NCBI GenBank assembly: GCA_964460185.1
Contig: CAYWTM010000072.1
Coordinates: 1 to 18,032, forward strand
DNA: 18,032 bases
Origin: JAVJPJ01 sp040217295
Lineage (GTDB): Bacteria > Pseudomonadota > Alphaproteobacteria > Rhodobacterales > Rhodobacteraceae
Direction of reading: 5' to 3'
Part shown: positions 1 to 8,213 of the stretch, piece after piece
How the letters are laid out: every line of letters starts with the position of its first letter
Position numbering within the stretch: the stretch's first letter is position 1
Translations under genes and position numbers: made by a program
The notes under the pieces: model-generated
What the model was told of the DNA's origin: nothing
Databases searched by the model: none
What the model saw: only the letters and a program-made list of their open reading frames with translations

Positions 1-182
1 CGGCCCCAAAGACCGGCTTTACCGGTCGCGATCCGCGCGGTATCACACCGGTCGGGTCGCCAGTTCACCCAGTCGTTGCCGGGCAAGTGCCCATGCTGCA
101 CCTGTTCGAGATCACGGTTTGCGGCGATCCCCGTCACATGCCACCGACAAGGGCAACACTCGATCCCGGCACGGGACGGCAT
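1..182 (-). other. Left-edge stretch with an unassigned open frame on the minus strand
   Basis: The minus strand is open from an ATG at 182-180 to the window edge, about 60 codons without a stop. The predicted peptide begins MPSRAGIECCPCRW and later reads HLPGNDWVNWRPDRC. I do not recognise it. Third-position G/C is roughly 70 percent by eye, lower than in the clear genes nearby, and the peptide is rich in Cys and Trp, so it may be chance. A GTG at 137-135 is an alternative start; neither start has a clear ribosome binding site. The same stretch contains a perfect hairpin, GACCGG at 11-16 and CCGGTC at 22-27, which on the minus strand is followed by TTTGGGG. If a gene is present it would be divergent from the DUF2087 gene. 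Otherwise 1-202 holds only the upstream region of that gene. Confidence 0.2.
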
Positions 183-202
183 GTCAGATCAGGAGAGCCC
201 GG

Positions 203-706
203 ATGACCCGAGAGCCGGAACCGCTTTATATCGCGGATGTCAGTCAATTCACCAAATCCCTGCGCGCCGCTCTGGCCGCGGAACCCAGTCCCCCCGGCCA
301 TCAGCGGTTGATGGGGCTGGTCGCGCGCGCCGCCGGGTTTCGCAACCAGCAGCACCGCAAGGCCGCCACCCCTGCCCCGGCCGAGCCCGGTGACAGGGTG
401 GCGCGCGCCATGCGCGTCTTCGATGCAGACGGGCGCATGGCGCGCTGGCCGCAGCAGACCACGATTCAGGCCTTGTGCCTGTGGGTGATCTGGCACCACC
501 TGCCCCCGCGCGAGGATATGACCGAGCCCGAGCTGAACGCGATCTTGAAGGCTTGGCACAGCTTTGGCGATCATGCCTTGCTGCGTCGGTCGCTTGTCGA
601 TCACAAGCTGATCCACCGCAGCACGGACGGCCGGGTCAACCGGCGCATCGAGCAACGACCGCCCGATGACGCCCGCGCGCTGCTGCAGCAGGTTTTGGCG
701 CGCTAG
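203..706 (+). CDS. DUF2087 domain-containing protein
   Basis: A 167-residue soluble protein. The C-terminal two thirds fit the DUF2087 pattern: a run beginning FDADGRMARWPQQ, then a helical segment and TEPELNAILKAWHSFGD, then LLRRSLVDHKLIHRSTDGR. This family is often fused to, or found near, ArsR/MarR-like transcription regulators and is thought to be a small winged-helix-like module. No other DNA-binding domain is visible here; the first 60 residues are low in recognisable motifs. The ATG at 203 is chosen because AGGAGA (191-196) sits six bases upstream. An upstream in-frame start at 119 lacks such a site and would add a low-complexity leader. It is followed after 41 bp by the ABC-F gene, and a strong hairpin lies between them. 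Function unknown; family assignment fairly sure. Confidence 0.8.
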   Translation: MTREPEPLYIADVSQFTKSLRAALAAEPSPPGHQRLMGLVARAAGFRNQQHRKAATPAPAEPGDRVARAMRVFDADGRMARWPQQTTIQALCLWVIWHHLPPREDMTEPELNAILKAWHSFGDHALLRRSLVDHKLIHRSTDGRVNRRIEQRPPDDARALLQQVLAR

Positions 707-718
707 CCCTCTGGTCTC

Positions 719-747
719 GGACTGCGGCCTCTGCTAGGCGGCAGTCC
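719..747 (+). promoter_or_regulatory. Hairpin abutting the ABC-F start codon, containing its Shine-Dalgarno-like sequence
   Basis: Bases 719-725 (GGACTGC) pair perfectly with 741-747 (GCAGTCC). After a single G.G mismatch (726/740), 727-730 (GCCT) pair with 736-739 (AGGC), leaving a five-base loop at 731-735. That gives eleven base pairs in 29 nt, ending directly before the ATG at 748. The only Shine-Dalgarno-like sequence for that ATG, AGGCGG at 736-741, lies inside the right arm. It could limit translation initiation or serve as the 3' end structure of the DUF2087 transcript; no T-tract follows. The pairing is seen directly; the role is inferred. Confidence 0.55.
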
Positions 748-2607
748 ATGTTGCGCATCGAAGACATCTCCTATTCCGTCGCGGGCCGCCCTTTGCTTGA
801 GGGGGCGAGCGTGACCATTCCCACCGGCCACAAGGTCGGGATCGTGGGCCGCAACGGCACGGGCAAGACAACGCTGTTCCGGCTGATCCGGGGCGAACTG
901 ACGCTGGACCAGGGCAAGATCGAGTTGCCATCGCGCGCGCGCATCGGTGGCGTCGCCCAGGAGGTGCCGGGATCGGAGGTGTCGCTGCTCGACACGGTTC
1001 TGGCCGCCGACGAGGAACGCGCGGCCCTCATGGCCGAGGCAGAAGGCGCCACGGGCGAACGCATGGCCGATATCCAGACGCGGTTGGTCGACATCGACGC
1101 CTGGTCGGCCGAGGCGCGCGCGGCCTCGATTCTCAAGGGGCTCGGGTTCACCGATGCCGAACAGCTCATGCCCTGTTCGGCCTTTTCGGGCGGCTGGCGG
1201 ATGCGGGTCGCCCTGGCCGGGGTTCTGTTTTCCGCGCCCGACCTGCTTTTGCTGGACGAACCGACCAACTACCTGGATCTGGAAGGTGCGCTGTGGCTGG
1301 AAACCTATCTGGCGCGCTACCCCCATACCGTTTTGATCATTTCGCACGACCGGGGCCTGCTGAACCGGGCGGTCGGTCATATCCTTCACTTGGAGGGCCG
1401 AAACCTCACGCTTTATGCGGGTGGCTATGATGATTTCGCCCGCGCCCGCGCCGAAGCGCGCGCCCTGCAAGTGGCCGCGGCCAAGAAACAGGCCGGACAG
1501 CGCGCGCATCTGCAAAGTTTCGTCGATCGCTTCCGCGCCAAGGCCAGCAAGGCAAAACAGGCGCAATCCCGCCTGAAGATGCTGGAACGCATGGAACCCA
1601 TCCGCATGCCCGAAGATGCCGCGCGCACGGTGTTTTCCTTCCCGGAACCCGATCAGCTGTCGCCGCCGATCCTGGCGCTGGATGGGGCGGCGGTCGGATA
1701 TGACGGGCCGCCGGTTCTGCAACGCCTGTCGCTGCGCATCGACCAGGATGACCGGATCGCGCTTCTGGGGCGCAACGGCGAGGGGAAATCGACGCTGTCC
1801 AAGCTGTTGGCGGCCAAGCTGGCCCCGATGGAGGGCCGGATGACCGCGTCGTCGAAATTGCGGGTCGGCTATTTCGCGCAACACCAGGTCGACGAGTTGC
1901 GCATCGACGAAACGCCGCTGCAGCATCTTTTGCGCGAACGCCCAGGCGAAGCGCCGCCCAAGCTGCGCGCGAAACTGGCGGGCTTCGGGTTGGGTGCCGA
2001 TCAGGCGGAAACCGTGGTGGCCAAGCTGTCGGGCGGGCAAAAGGCACGGCTGTCGCTGTTGCTGGCCACGTTGGACGCCCCCCATATGCTGATCCTGGAC
2101 GAGCCGACGAACCACCTTGATATCGAAAGCCGCGAGGCGCTGGTCGAGGCGCTGACCGCCTATTCGGGCGCGGTGATCCTTGTGAGCCACGACATGCACC
2201 TGCTGAGCCTCGTGGCGGACCGGCTGTGGCTGGTCAAAGACGGCCGCGTGGCCCCGTACGAGGGGGACCTGGACAGCTATCGCAACGCGCTCTTGAAAGG
2301 TGATGCAAAGAATGAAGATCGCCCCGTAAAGCAAACCAAGGAAAAGAAAAAACCTCTTAGCCTTGAGGCGATGAAAGATCTGCGCAGCGAGGTTCGCCGC
2401 TGCGAGGCGCGGGTCGCCAAGATCGAGGAGATGCGCGAGAAACTGGCCAAGAAACTGGCCGATCCGGCGCTTTACGAGGACGGTCGCACAGGCGAACTCG
2501 CCACCTGGCAAAAGAAGTATGCCGAGGTGATGGAGGGGCTGGACAAGGCCGAGGCGCTTTGGATGGCGGCCGCCCAAAAGCTGGAGCAGGCACAGGAATT
2601 GGCATGA
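748..2607 (+). CDS. ABC-F family ATPase (YheS/Uup-like, ribosome-associated)
   Basis: A 619-residue duplicated ATP-binding cassette protein with no membrane segments, the ABC-F layout. Cassette 1 has Walker A GRNGTGKT (34-41), signature FSGGWRMR (S at about 147) and Walker B LLLLDEPTNYLD (D170, E171). Cassette 2 has GRNGEGKS (from 341), LSGGQKAR and LILDEPTNHLD (D451, E452). The linker (about 240-300) is charged and helical, as in the ABC-F P-site tRNA interaction motif. A Lys-rich segment and a coiled coil follow cassette 2 (about 525-615). The signature with GGWRMR points to the YheS-like branch. ABC-F proteins bind the ribosomal E site and relieve stalled or antibiotic-bound ribosomes; whether this one confers resistance cannot be read from sequence. 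Its stop overlaps the marC start (ATGA), so the two are probably coupled. Confidence 0.93.
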   Translation: MLRIEDISYSVAGRPLLEGASVTIPTGHKVGIVGRNGTGKTTLFRLIRGELTLDQGKIELPSRARIGGVAQEVPGSEVSLLDTVLAADEERAALMAEAEGATGERMADIQTRLVDIDAWSAEARAASILKGLGFTDAEQLMPCSAFSGGWRMRVALAGVLFSAPDLLLLDEPTNYLDLEGALWLETYLARYPHTVLIISHDRGLLNRAVGHILHLEGRNLTLYAGGYDDFARARAEARALQVAAAKKQAGQRAHLQSFVDRFRAKASKAKQAQSRLKMLERMEPIRMPEDAARTVFSFPEPDQLSPPILALDGAAVGYDGPPVLQRLSLRIDQDDRIALLGRNGEGKSTLSKLLAAKLAPMEGRMTASSKLRVGYFAQHQVDELRIDETPLQHLLRERPGEAPPKLRAKLAGFGLGADQAETVVAKLSGGQKARLSLLLATLDAPHMLILDEPTNHLDIESREALVEALTAYSGAVILVSHDMHLLSLVADRLWLVKDGRVAPYEGDLDSYRNALLKGDAKNEDRPVKQTKEKKKPLSLEAMKDLRSEVRRCEARVAKIEEMREKLAKKLADPALYEDGRTGELATWQKKYAEVMEGLDKAEALWMAAAQKLEQAQELA

Positions 2608-3221
2608 GCCTCGCCGATTACATCCCTGCCTTCGTGACGCTCTTCGTGATCATCGACCCCATCGGGCTGGCCCCGATCTTCGTCGCCATGACGCAGGGCA
2701 TGACGCCCCGGCAACGGCGCGGCGTGGGCATCCGGGCCTGCCTGGTGGCGCTGGCGCTGTTGCTTCTGTTCGGGGTGGCGGGTGAGGCGGTGCTGAATTT
2801 CCTTGGCATTTCGATGCCCGCCTTCCGTATCGCGGGCGGTGTGCTGCTGTTTCTGACCGCGCTCGACATGCTGTTCGAGCGGCGCGGCCAACGCCGGCAG
2901 GGGCAAGCCGACCAGCCCCATGCCGAGGACCCTTCCGTGTTTCCGCTGGCGATCCCGTTGATCGCCGGGCCCGGGTCCATCGCCACGATGATCCTGCTGA
3001 CCGGACAGGCCGATGCCGATCTGGCGCATGTGGCGATGATCCATGTTGTCATGGTGGCCGTGCTGGCGTGCGTCTTTGTGCTGTTCTTGATGGCCGCGCC
3101 GCTGGAACGCCTGCTGGGGCCTACGGGGATCAACGTGGTCACGCGGCTTCTGGGGATGCTGCTGGCGGCCCTGTCGGTGCAGTTCGTGATCGATGGCATG
3201 CGCGATCTGCAGGTGATTTGA
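2604..3221 (+). CDS. MarC family integral membrane protein
   Basis: A 205-residue polytopic protein beginning MSLADYIPAFVTLFVIIDPIGLAPIFVAMT, typical of MarC/YchE/YhgN proteins, which open with a helix carrying an (I/V)DP(I/V)G motif. About six hydrophobic segments are visible: near residues 7-30, 42-65, 70-90, 112-135, 143-165 and 178-200. Cytoplasmic basic loops (ERRGQRRQGQ) separate the halves. The segment IPLIAGPGSIATMILL matches the conserved AGPG region of the family. The family was once linked to multiple antibiotic resistance, but that link was withdrawn and its transport substrate is unknown. The ATG at 2604 overlaps the ABC-F stop in an ATGA. Using an upstream in-frame ATG would place the start well inside the ABC-F gene. 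Confidence 0.9.
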   Translation: MSLADYIPAFVTLFVIIDPIGLAPIFVAMTQGMTPRQRRGVGIRACLVALALLLLFGVAGEAVLNFLGISMPAFRIAGGVLLFLTALDMLFERRGQRRQGQADQPHAEDPSVFPLAIPLIAGPGSIATMILLTGQADADLAHVAMIHVVMVAVLACVFVLFLMAAPLERLLGPTGINVVTRLLGMLLAALSVQFVIDGMRDLQVI

Positions 3222-3273
3222 TCGCACCGCATCCCTATATCCCTGGCATGACCGACGATAACGGAAACTGCAA

Positions 3274-3855
3274 ATGACCGGCGATCAGACCGCTTCGCTT
3301 CTATATCTCGCCCTGTTGGGCACGGTGCTGGCCGGGTGGTATTTCGTGTCCAACCGCCGCCAGATCGGCAAGATGGCGCAAAATGCGTCGATCTGGGTGT
3401 TCATCTTCCTGGGCGCGGTGGTCACCGCCGGGCTGTGGGGGGATATCCGCGACGACATCGTGCCCCGGCAATCCAGCATGATGGACGGCGCCCGCATCGA
3501 AGTGCCGATGGCGCAGGACGGGCATTTCTACCTCGTGCTCGAGGTCAACGGCACGCCGGTGCGGTTCGCGGTCGATACCGGTGCCAGCGAGATCGTGTTG
3601 AGCGCGCAGGATGCGGACCGGATCGGCATTCCACGCGACACACTGGTGTTCACCGGCCGCGCCGCCACCGCGAACGGCATGGTCGAAACCGCCCCCGTGC
3701 GGCTGGCGAGCGTATCACTGGAAGGCGTGGTCGACGAAGGGGTGCTTGCCGTGGTGAACGGCGGCGAGATGACCGACAGCCTTTTGGGAATGACCTACCT
3801 TCGCCGGTTCCAAAGGCTGGAAATCTCGGGCAACAAACTGATCCTGGAACGCTAG
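3274..3855 (+). CDS. TIGR02281-type clan AA retropepsin-like aspartic protease, membrane anchored
   Basis: A 193-residue protein with two hydrophobic segments at the N-terminus (about residues 7-25 and 38-55), then a retropepsin-like domain. The catalytic motif is FAVDTGASEIVLS with the active Asp at 101. A second conserved block, DSLLGMTYLRRFQRLEI, corresponds to the flap and second-half region of single-lobed aspartic proteases, which work as homodimers. The family TIGR02281 is common in alphaproteobacteria; its substrates are not established. The domain probably faces the periplasm. It lies 52 bp after marC. The ATG at 3274 follows GGAAAC with a spacing of about six bases. It ends against a hairpin and the convergent holC gene. 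Confidence 0.87.
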   Translation: MTGDQTASLLYLALLGTVLAGWYFVSNRRQIGKMAQNASIWVFIFLGAVVTAGLWGDIRDDIVPRQSSMMDGARIEVPMAQDGHFYLVLEVNGTPVRFAVDTGASEIVLSAQDADRIGIPRDTLVFTGRAATANGMVETAPVRLASVSLEGVVDEGVLAVVNGGEMTDSLLGMTYLRRFQRLEISGNKLILER

Positions 3856-3876
3856 GGCGCCGCCCGACCGGCGCCC
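3855..3876. terminator. Stem-loop filling the gap between convergent protease and holC genes
   Basis: GGGCGCCG (3855-3862) pairs perfectly with CGGCGCCC (3869-3876) around a six-base loop, an 8-bp all-G/C stem. It occupies the interval between the stop codon of the protease gene (3853-3855) and that of holC (3877-3879). There is no clear T-run directly after it on either strand, so it may stall or stabilise transcripts rather than act as a classic intrinsic terminator. Confidence 0.5.
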
Positions 3877-4341
3877 TCAACCGCCCTTTTCGGCCTTCAT
3901 CTCCCACTTGCCGGACTGTTCCGACCAGTATTTCGCGGCGACACCGGCCCCGGTCAGGGCCTTCCACTGGGCACGCGCGGTTTCCTCCGCCATCGGGTCA
4001 TGGCCGTCGAACAGCACCATCGCGCGCGCCAGCGGGCCGATTTCATCGGCGGCCAGGTCGGCGCCTTCGACGCTGATCAGGCAATCGGGCCGGTTCGGGG
4101 CCTCGCGCGCTGTGGTCAGCAAGATCGGCTGGTCGCCATCATGGGGCCCATTCGCGAGGCCATGGGGCAAGAACCCATCCTCGGGGTGAAGCCAAAGATG
4201 GTCGTCCAGCCGTTGCAGCATCGCGTCGGTCCGCCCCCGGACGGCCACGCGCCACCCCTGGGCGCGGCATTTCTCCAACAAGATCCGCAGCGTCACCTCA
4301 AGCGGCCGTTGCGTCAGGTGGTAGAAAAAGACCTCGCCCAT
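3877..4341 (-). CDS. holC: DNA polymerase III subunit chi
   Basis: A 154-residue protein starting MGEVFFYHLTQRPLEVTL, with CRAQGWRVAVRG, then LDDHLWLHPEDGFLPHG and QPILLTT. This is the standard order of conserved blocks in the chi subunit (E. coli chi has 147 residues). Chi joins psi in the clamp-loader complex and links it to single-stranded DNA-binding protein through SSB's C-terminal tail. In alphaproteobacteria the psi partner is often not recognisable. It lies 9 bp downstream of pepA on the same strand, a pairing conserved in many proteobacteria (pepA-holC), and is probably transcribed from the pepA promoter. The C-terminus (SEQSGKWEMKAEKGG) is a short charged tail typical of rhodobacterial versions. 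Confidence 0.92.
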   Translation of the reverse strand: MGEVFFYHLTQRPLEVTLRILLEKCRAQGWRVAVRGRTDAMLQRLDDHLWLHPEDGFLPHGLANGPHDGDQPILLTTAREAPNRPDCLISVEGADLAADEIGPLARAMVLFDGHDPMAEETARAQWKALTGAGVAAKYWSEQSGKWEMKAEKGG

Positions 4342-4350
4342 CGGTCCGGA

Positions 4351-5820
<1,470 letters not shown>

Positions 5821-5997
5821 GGGTGTCCTCTTGAAACTGGTCCGGGCGCGCGAATGCGTGGCCCGTTTGCAGCGGAGACTAGGGCTCGAGACCGGGATTG
5901 ACCAGATCACGCTCGCACGCGGGTTCGGATTGTCTTAAACATCACGACAGGATCCGGGCCGCCATCCGGATTGGCATATGTTGGGGGAATACGCGTT
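5821..5997. promoter_or_regulatory. Divergent pepA / lptF intergenic region
   Basis: These 177 bp separate two divergent transcription units and must hold both promoters. TTGACC at 5898-5903 is a fair -35 sequence for the plus strand but has no convincing -10 at the usual distance. An inverted repeat ATCCGG (5952-5957) / CCGGAT (5965-5970) lies shortly before lptF. GGGGGA at 5983-5988 is the ribosome binding site for the TTG start at 5998. I could not assign promoters with confidence. Confidence 0.45.
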
Positions 5998-7122
5998 TTG
6001 GGGCGGTACGACCGCTATATCCTGTCCCAGTTGATCGTTTTGTTCGGCTTTTTCAGTCTTGTGCTGATTTCGGTCTATTGGGTGAACGAAGCTGTGGACC
6101 TGTTCGATTCGCTGATCGCGGACGGACAGACCCTTTCGGTGTTCCTGGAATTCACCGCGCTGACCTTGCCGCAGATCATGACGCTGGTCTTGCCGGTCTC
6201 GGCCTTCGTGGCGACGCTTTACATATTCAACCGTCTCATTGGCGAAAGCGAACTGGTGGTTTTGCAGACCGCCGGGTTGTCGGCGATGCGCCTTCTCAGG
6301 CCGGTCATGTTGTTCGGACTGATCGTGGGGCTGCTGATCGGGGTGCTTGCCAATTTCCTCGCACCGGCGGCGCGAAGCCAGTTCATCGACCGCAGCCAGG
6401 AGGTGCAAGAAGACCTGACCGGCCGGTTCCTGCGCGAAGGCCAGTTCATTCATCCAACCGATGGACTGACGGTCTACATCCGCGATATCACCGACTTGGG
6501 CGAGTTCAGGGACCTTTTCTTGCAAGACCGCTCCGACCCCGGAGCCGAGACGACGTATAATGCGACGCGCGCCCTGCTGGTGCGATCCGACAACGGCCCG
6601 CGCCTGGTGATGTTCGACGGAATGGCGCAAACCCTTGATGCGCGATCGGGCCGGCTTTCGACGGTGCGTTTTCAGGATTTCACCTACGATCTGGGCGCGC
6701 TGATCGAAAGCGGGGGGTTTCGCAGCCGCGACATGCGGGAATTGCCGACGCGTGTCCTGATCACGGCAGATGCCCAGGTGGCGGACCAGCTGGACCTGCC
6801 GCTGGCGCAGATGCGGTTCGTCGGCCATGACCGGATCGCGCGCGCGCTGTTCGTGATCTTTCCGCCGATCATCGCCGCCGCGACGTTGATGCTTGGCAGT
6901 TTCTCTCGTTTCGGGGTCTGGCCGCAGATCATGGCGGCGGTGGCGATGGTCATCCCGCTTCAGATGATCTGGAACGCGGCGGAAACCACGGCGATCCGCA
7001 ACGTGGACCTGCAATACCTGGCCTATCTGCAGCCGGCGGCGGCCGCGATGCTGGCGGGCGTGCTGACCTGGATGGCGATGCGCAAACGAGGGCGCATCAG
7101 GCGCAGGTGGGCCGCCGCATGA
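5998..7122 (+). CDS. lptF: LPS export ABC transporter permease LptF
   Basis: A 374-residue LptF/LptG-family (YjgP/YjgQ) permease. Three N-terminal membrane helices (about residues 8-30, 50-75, 95-118) include the block SELVVLQTAGLSAMRLLRP, the coupling region that contacts the ATPase LptB. A periplasmic beta-jellyroll domain (about 120-280) follows, then three C-terminal helices ending in a basic tail (RKRGRIRRRW). With LptG and LptB2 it extracts lipopolysaccharide from the inner membrane and feeds the periplasmic bridge. Start choice: there is no suitable ATG. TTG at 5998 gives MGRYDRYILSQL, which matches how family members begin, and has GGGGGA nine bases upstream. A TTG at 5971 would add nine residues without a good binding site. 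Its stop overlaps the lptG start (ATGA). Confidence 0.93.
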   Translation: MGRYDRYILSQLIVLFGFFSLVLISVYWVNEAVDLFDSLIADGQTLSVFLEFTALTLPQIMTLVLPVSAFVATLYIFNRLIGESELVVLQTAGLSAMRLLRPVMLFGLIVGLLIGVLANFLAPAARSQFIDRSQEVQEDLTGRFLREGQFIHPTDGLTVYIRDITDLGEFRDLFLQDRSDPGAETTYNATRALLVRSDNGPRLVMFDGMAQTLDARSGRLSTVRFQDFTYDLGALIESGGFRSRDMRELPTRVLITADAQVADQLDLPLAQMRFVGHDRIARALFVIFPPIIAAATLMLGSFSRFGVWPQIMAAVAMVIPLQMIWNAAETTAIRNVDLQYLAYLQPAAAAMLAGVLTWMAMRKRGRIRRRWAAA

Positions 7123-8213
7123 TCTTGCATCTATACATCGCGCGTCGGTTCATGAAATCGATCGGCATCGTGACGGCGGTGTTTATCGGGGTGCTGCTGC
7201 CCATCGATCTGGCCGAACAGCTGCGCAATATCGGCCCGACGCAGGGCCTGGGGCCGGTGTTCGAACTGGCGCTGCTGAACCTGCCCGGCACGCTGTATGA
7301 AATGATCCCGCTGTTCGTCTTGCTGGCCACGTTGCTCTTGTTTCTGGGTTTGGCGCGCACGTCGGAACTGGTCGTCGTGCGCGCATCGGGCCGGTCTGCC
7401 CTGCGTTCCACGATCTCGCCGGTGATCACCGCCTTCGTGATCGGCGCGGCAAGCGTTGCGGTCCTGAACCCGATCGTGGCGGCCACCGAACAGCAATTCG
7501 ATTTGCGAACGGCCCGCTACCTGGGGGCCGAGGAACGCACGGTATCCATCACCTCAGAAGGCTTGTGGCTGCGCCAGGGCAGCGCCACGCAGCAAACGGT
7601 GATCCGCGCCGGCGCGACCAACTCGGACGGCACGCACCTGTTCGACGCCAGCTTTTTCACCTTCGACGCGGATGGGTTCCTGACCCAGCGGACGAATGCC
7701 CGCGAAGCCCTGCTGACGGAGGGCGCATGGACCCTGACGCAGGCGCGGCGCTGGCCGCTGGCCGGCACAGGCAACCCCGAGGCACAGGCCGAAAGCTTTG
7801 ACATCCTCGACCTGCCCTCAACGCTGACGCGCGAACAGATCCGCGACAGCTTCGGAAAACCCGAAACCGTACCGATTTACGAATTGCCCAGTTTCATAGA
7901 CCAACTCAACCAGGCCGGGTTTGCGGCCCTTCAGCACCGGGTCTGGCTGCAGATGGAACTGTCCTCGCCGCTGATGCTGATCGCCATGGTACTGATCGGC
8001 GCGGGCTTCACCATGCGCCATACCCGGTTCGGCAAGACCGGGATCATGGTGTTGTCGGCCATCTTGTTGGGATTCGGTATATTTTTCCTTCGCTCCTTCG
8101 CGCAGGTCTTGGGCGAAACCGGCCAGTTGCCCGCCGTTCTGGTGGCCTGGACACCCCCTGCGGCGGCAATCCTTTTGGCGCTTGGTCTTTTGCTGCATAC
8201 TGAGGACGGATGA
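7119..8213 (+). CDS. lptG: LPS export ABC transporter permease LptG
   Basis: A 364-residue second permease of the LPS exporter, paralogous to LptF. It starts MILHLYIARRFMKSIGIV, then has helices around residues 12-32, 55-80 and 95-120, with SELVVVRASGRSALRS as the coupling segment. A periplasmic domain spans about 125-270 (including WTLTQARRWPL) and three helices follow near 270-360. LptF, LptG and a LptB dimer form the inner-membrane complex; lptB is not in this window. The ATG at 7119 overlaps the lptF stop as ATGA; a GTG at 7107 in the same frame is less likely. The stop overlaps lptD in the same way, so lptFGD should be translated in a coupled fashion. Confidence 0.93.
   Translation: MILHLYIARRFMKSIGIVTAVFIGVLLPIDLAEQLRNIGPTQGLGPVFELALLNLPGTLYEMIPLFVLLATLLLFLGLARTSELVVVRASGRSALRSTISPVITAFVIGAASVAVLNPIVAATEQQFDLRTARYLGAEERTVSITSEGLWLRQGSATQQTVIRAGATNSDGTHLFDASFFTFDADGFLTQRTNAREALLTEGAWTLTQARRWPLAGTGNPEAQAESFDILDLPSTLTREQIRDSFGKPETVPIYELPSFIDQLNQAGFAALQHRVWLQMELSSPLMLIAMVLIGAGFTMRHTRFGKTGIMVLSAILLGFGIFFLRSFAQVLGETGQLPAVLVAWTPPAAAILLALGLLLHTEDG

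Noticed and set aside
11..27. GACCGG/CCGGTC hairpin as an intrinsic terminator
   Set aside because: Six base pairs and only TTT afterwards on the minus strand, with no known gene end beside it.
703..2577. A 624-codon open frame on the minus strand
   Set aside because: It lies wholly antisense to the ABC-F gene, which has all family motifs in order; the antisense product is a His/Arg/Gln-rich shadow caused by high GC.
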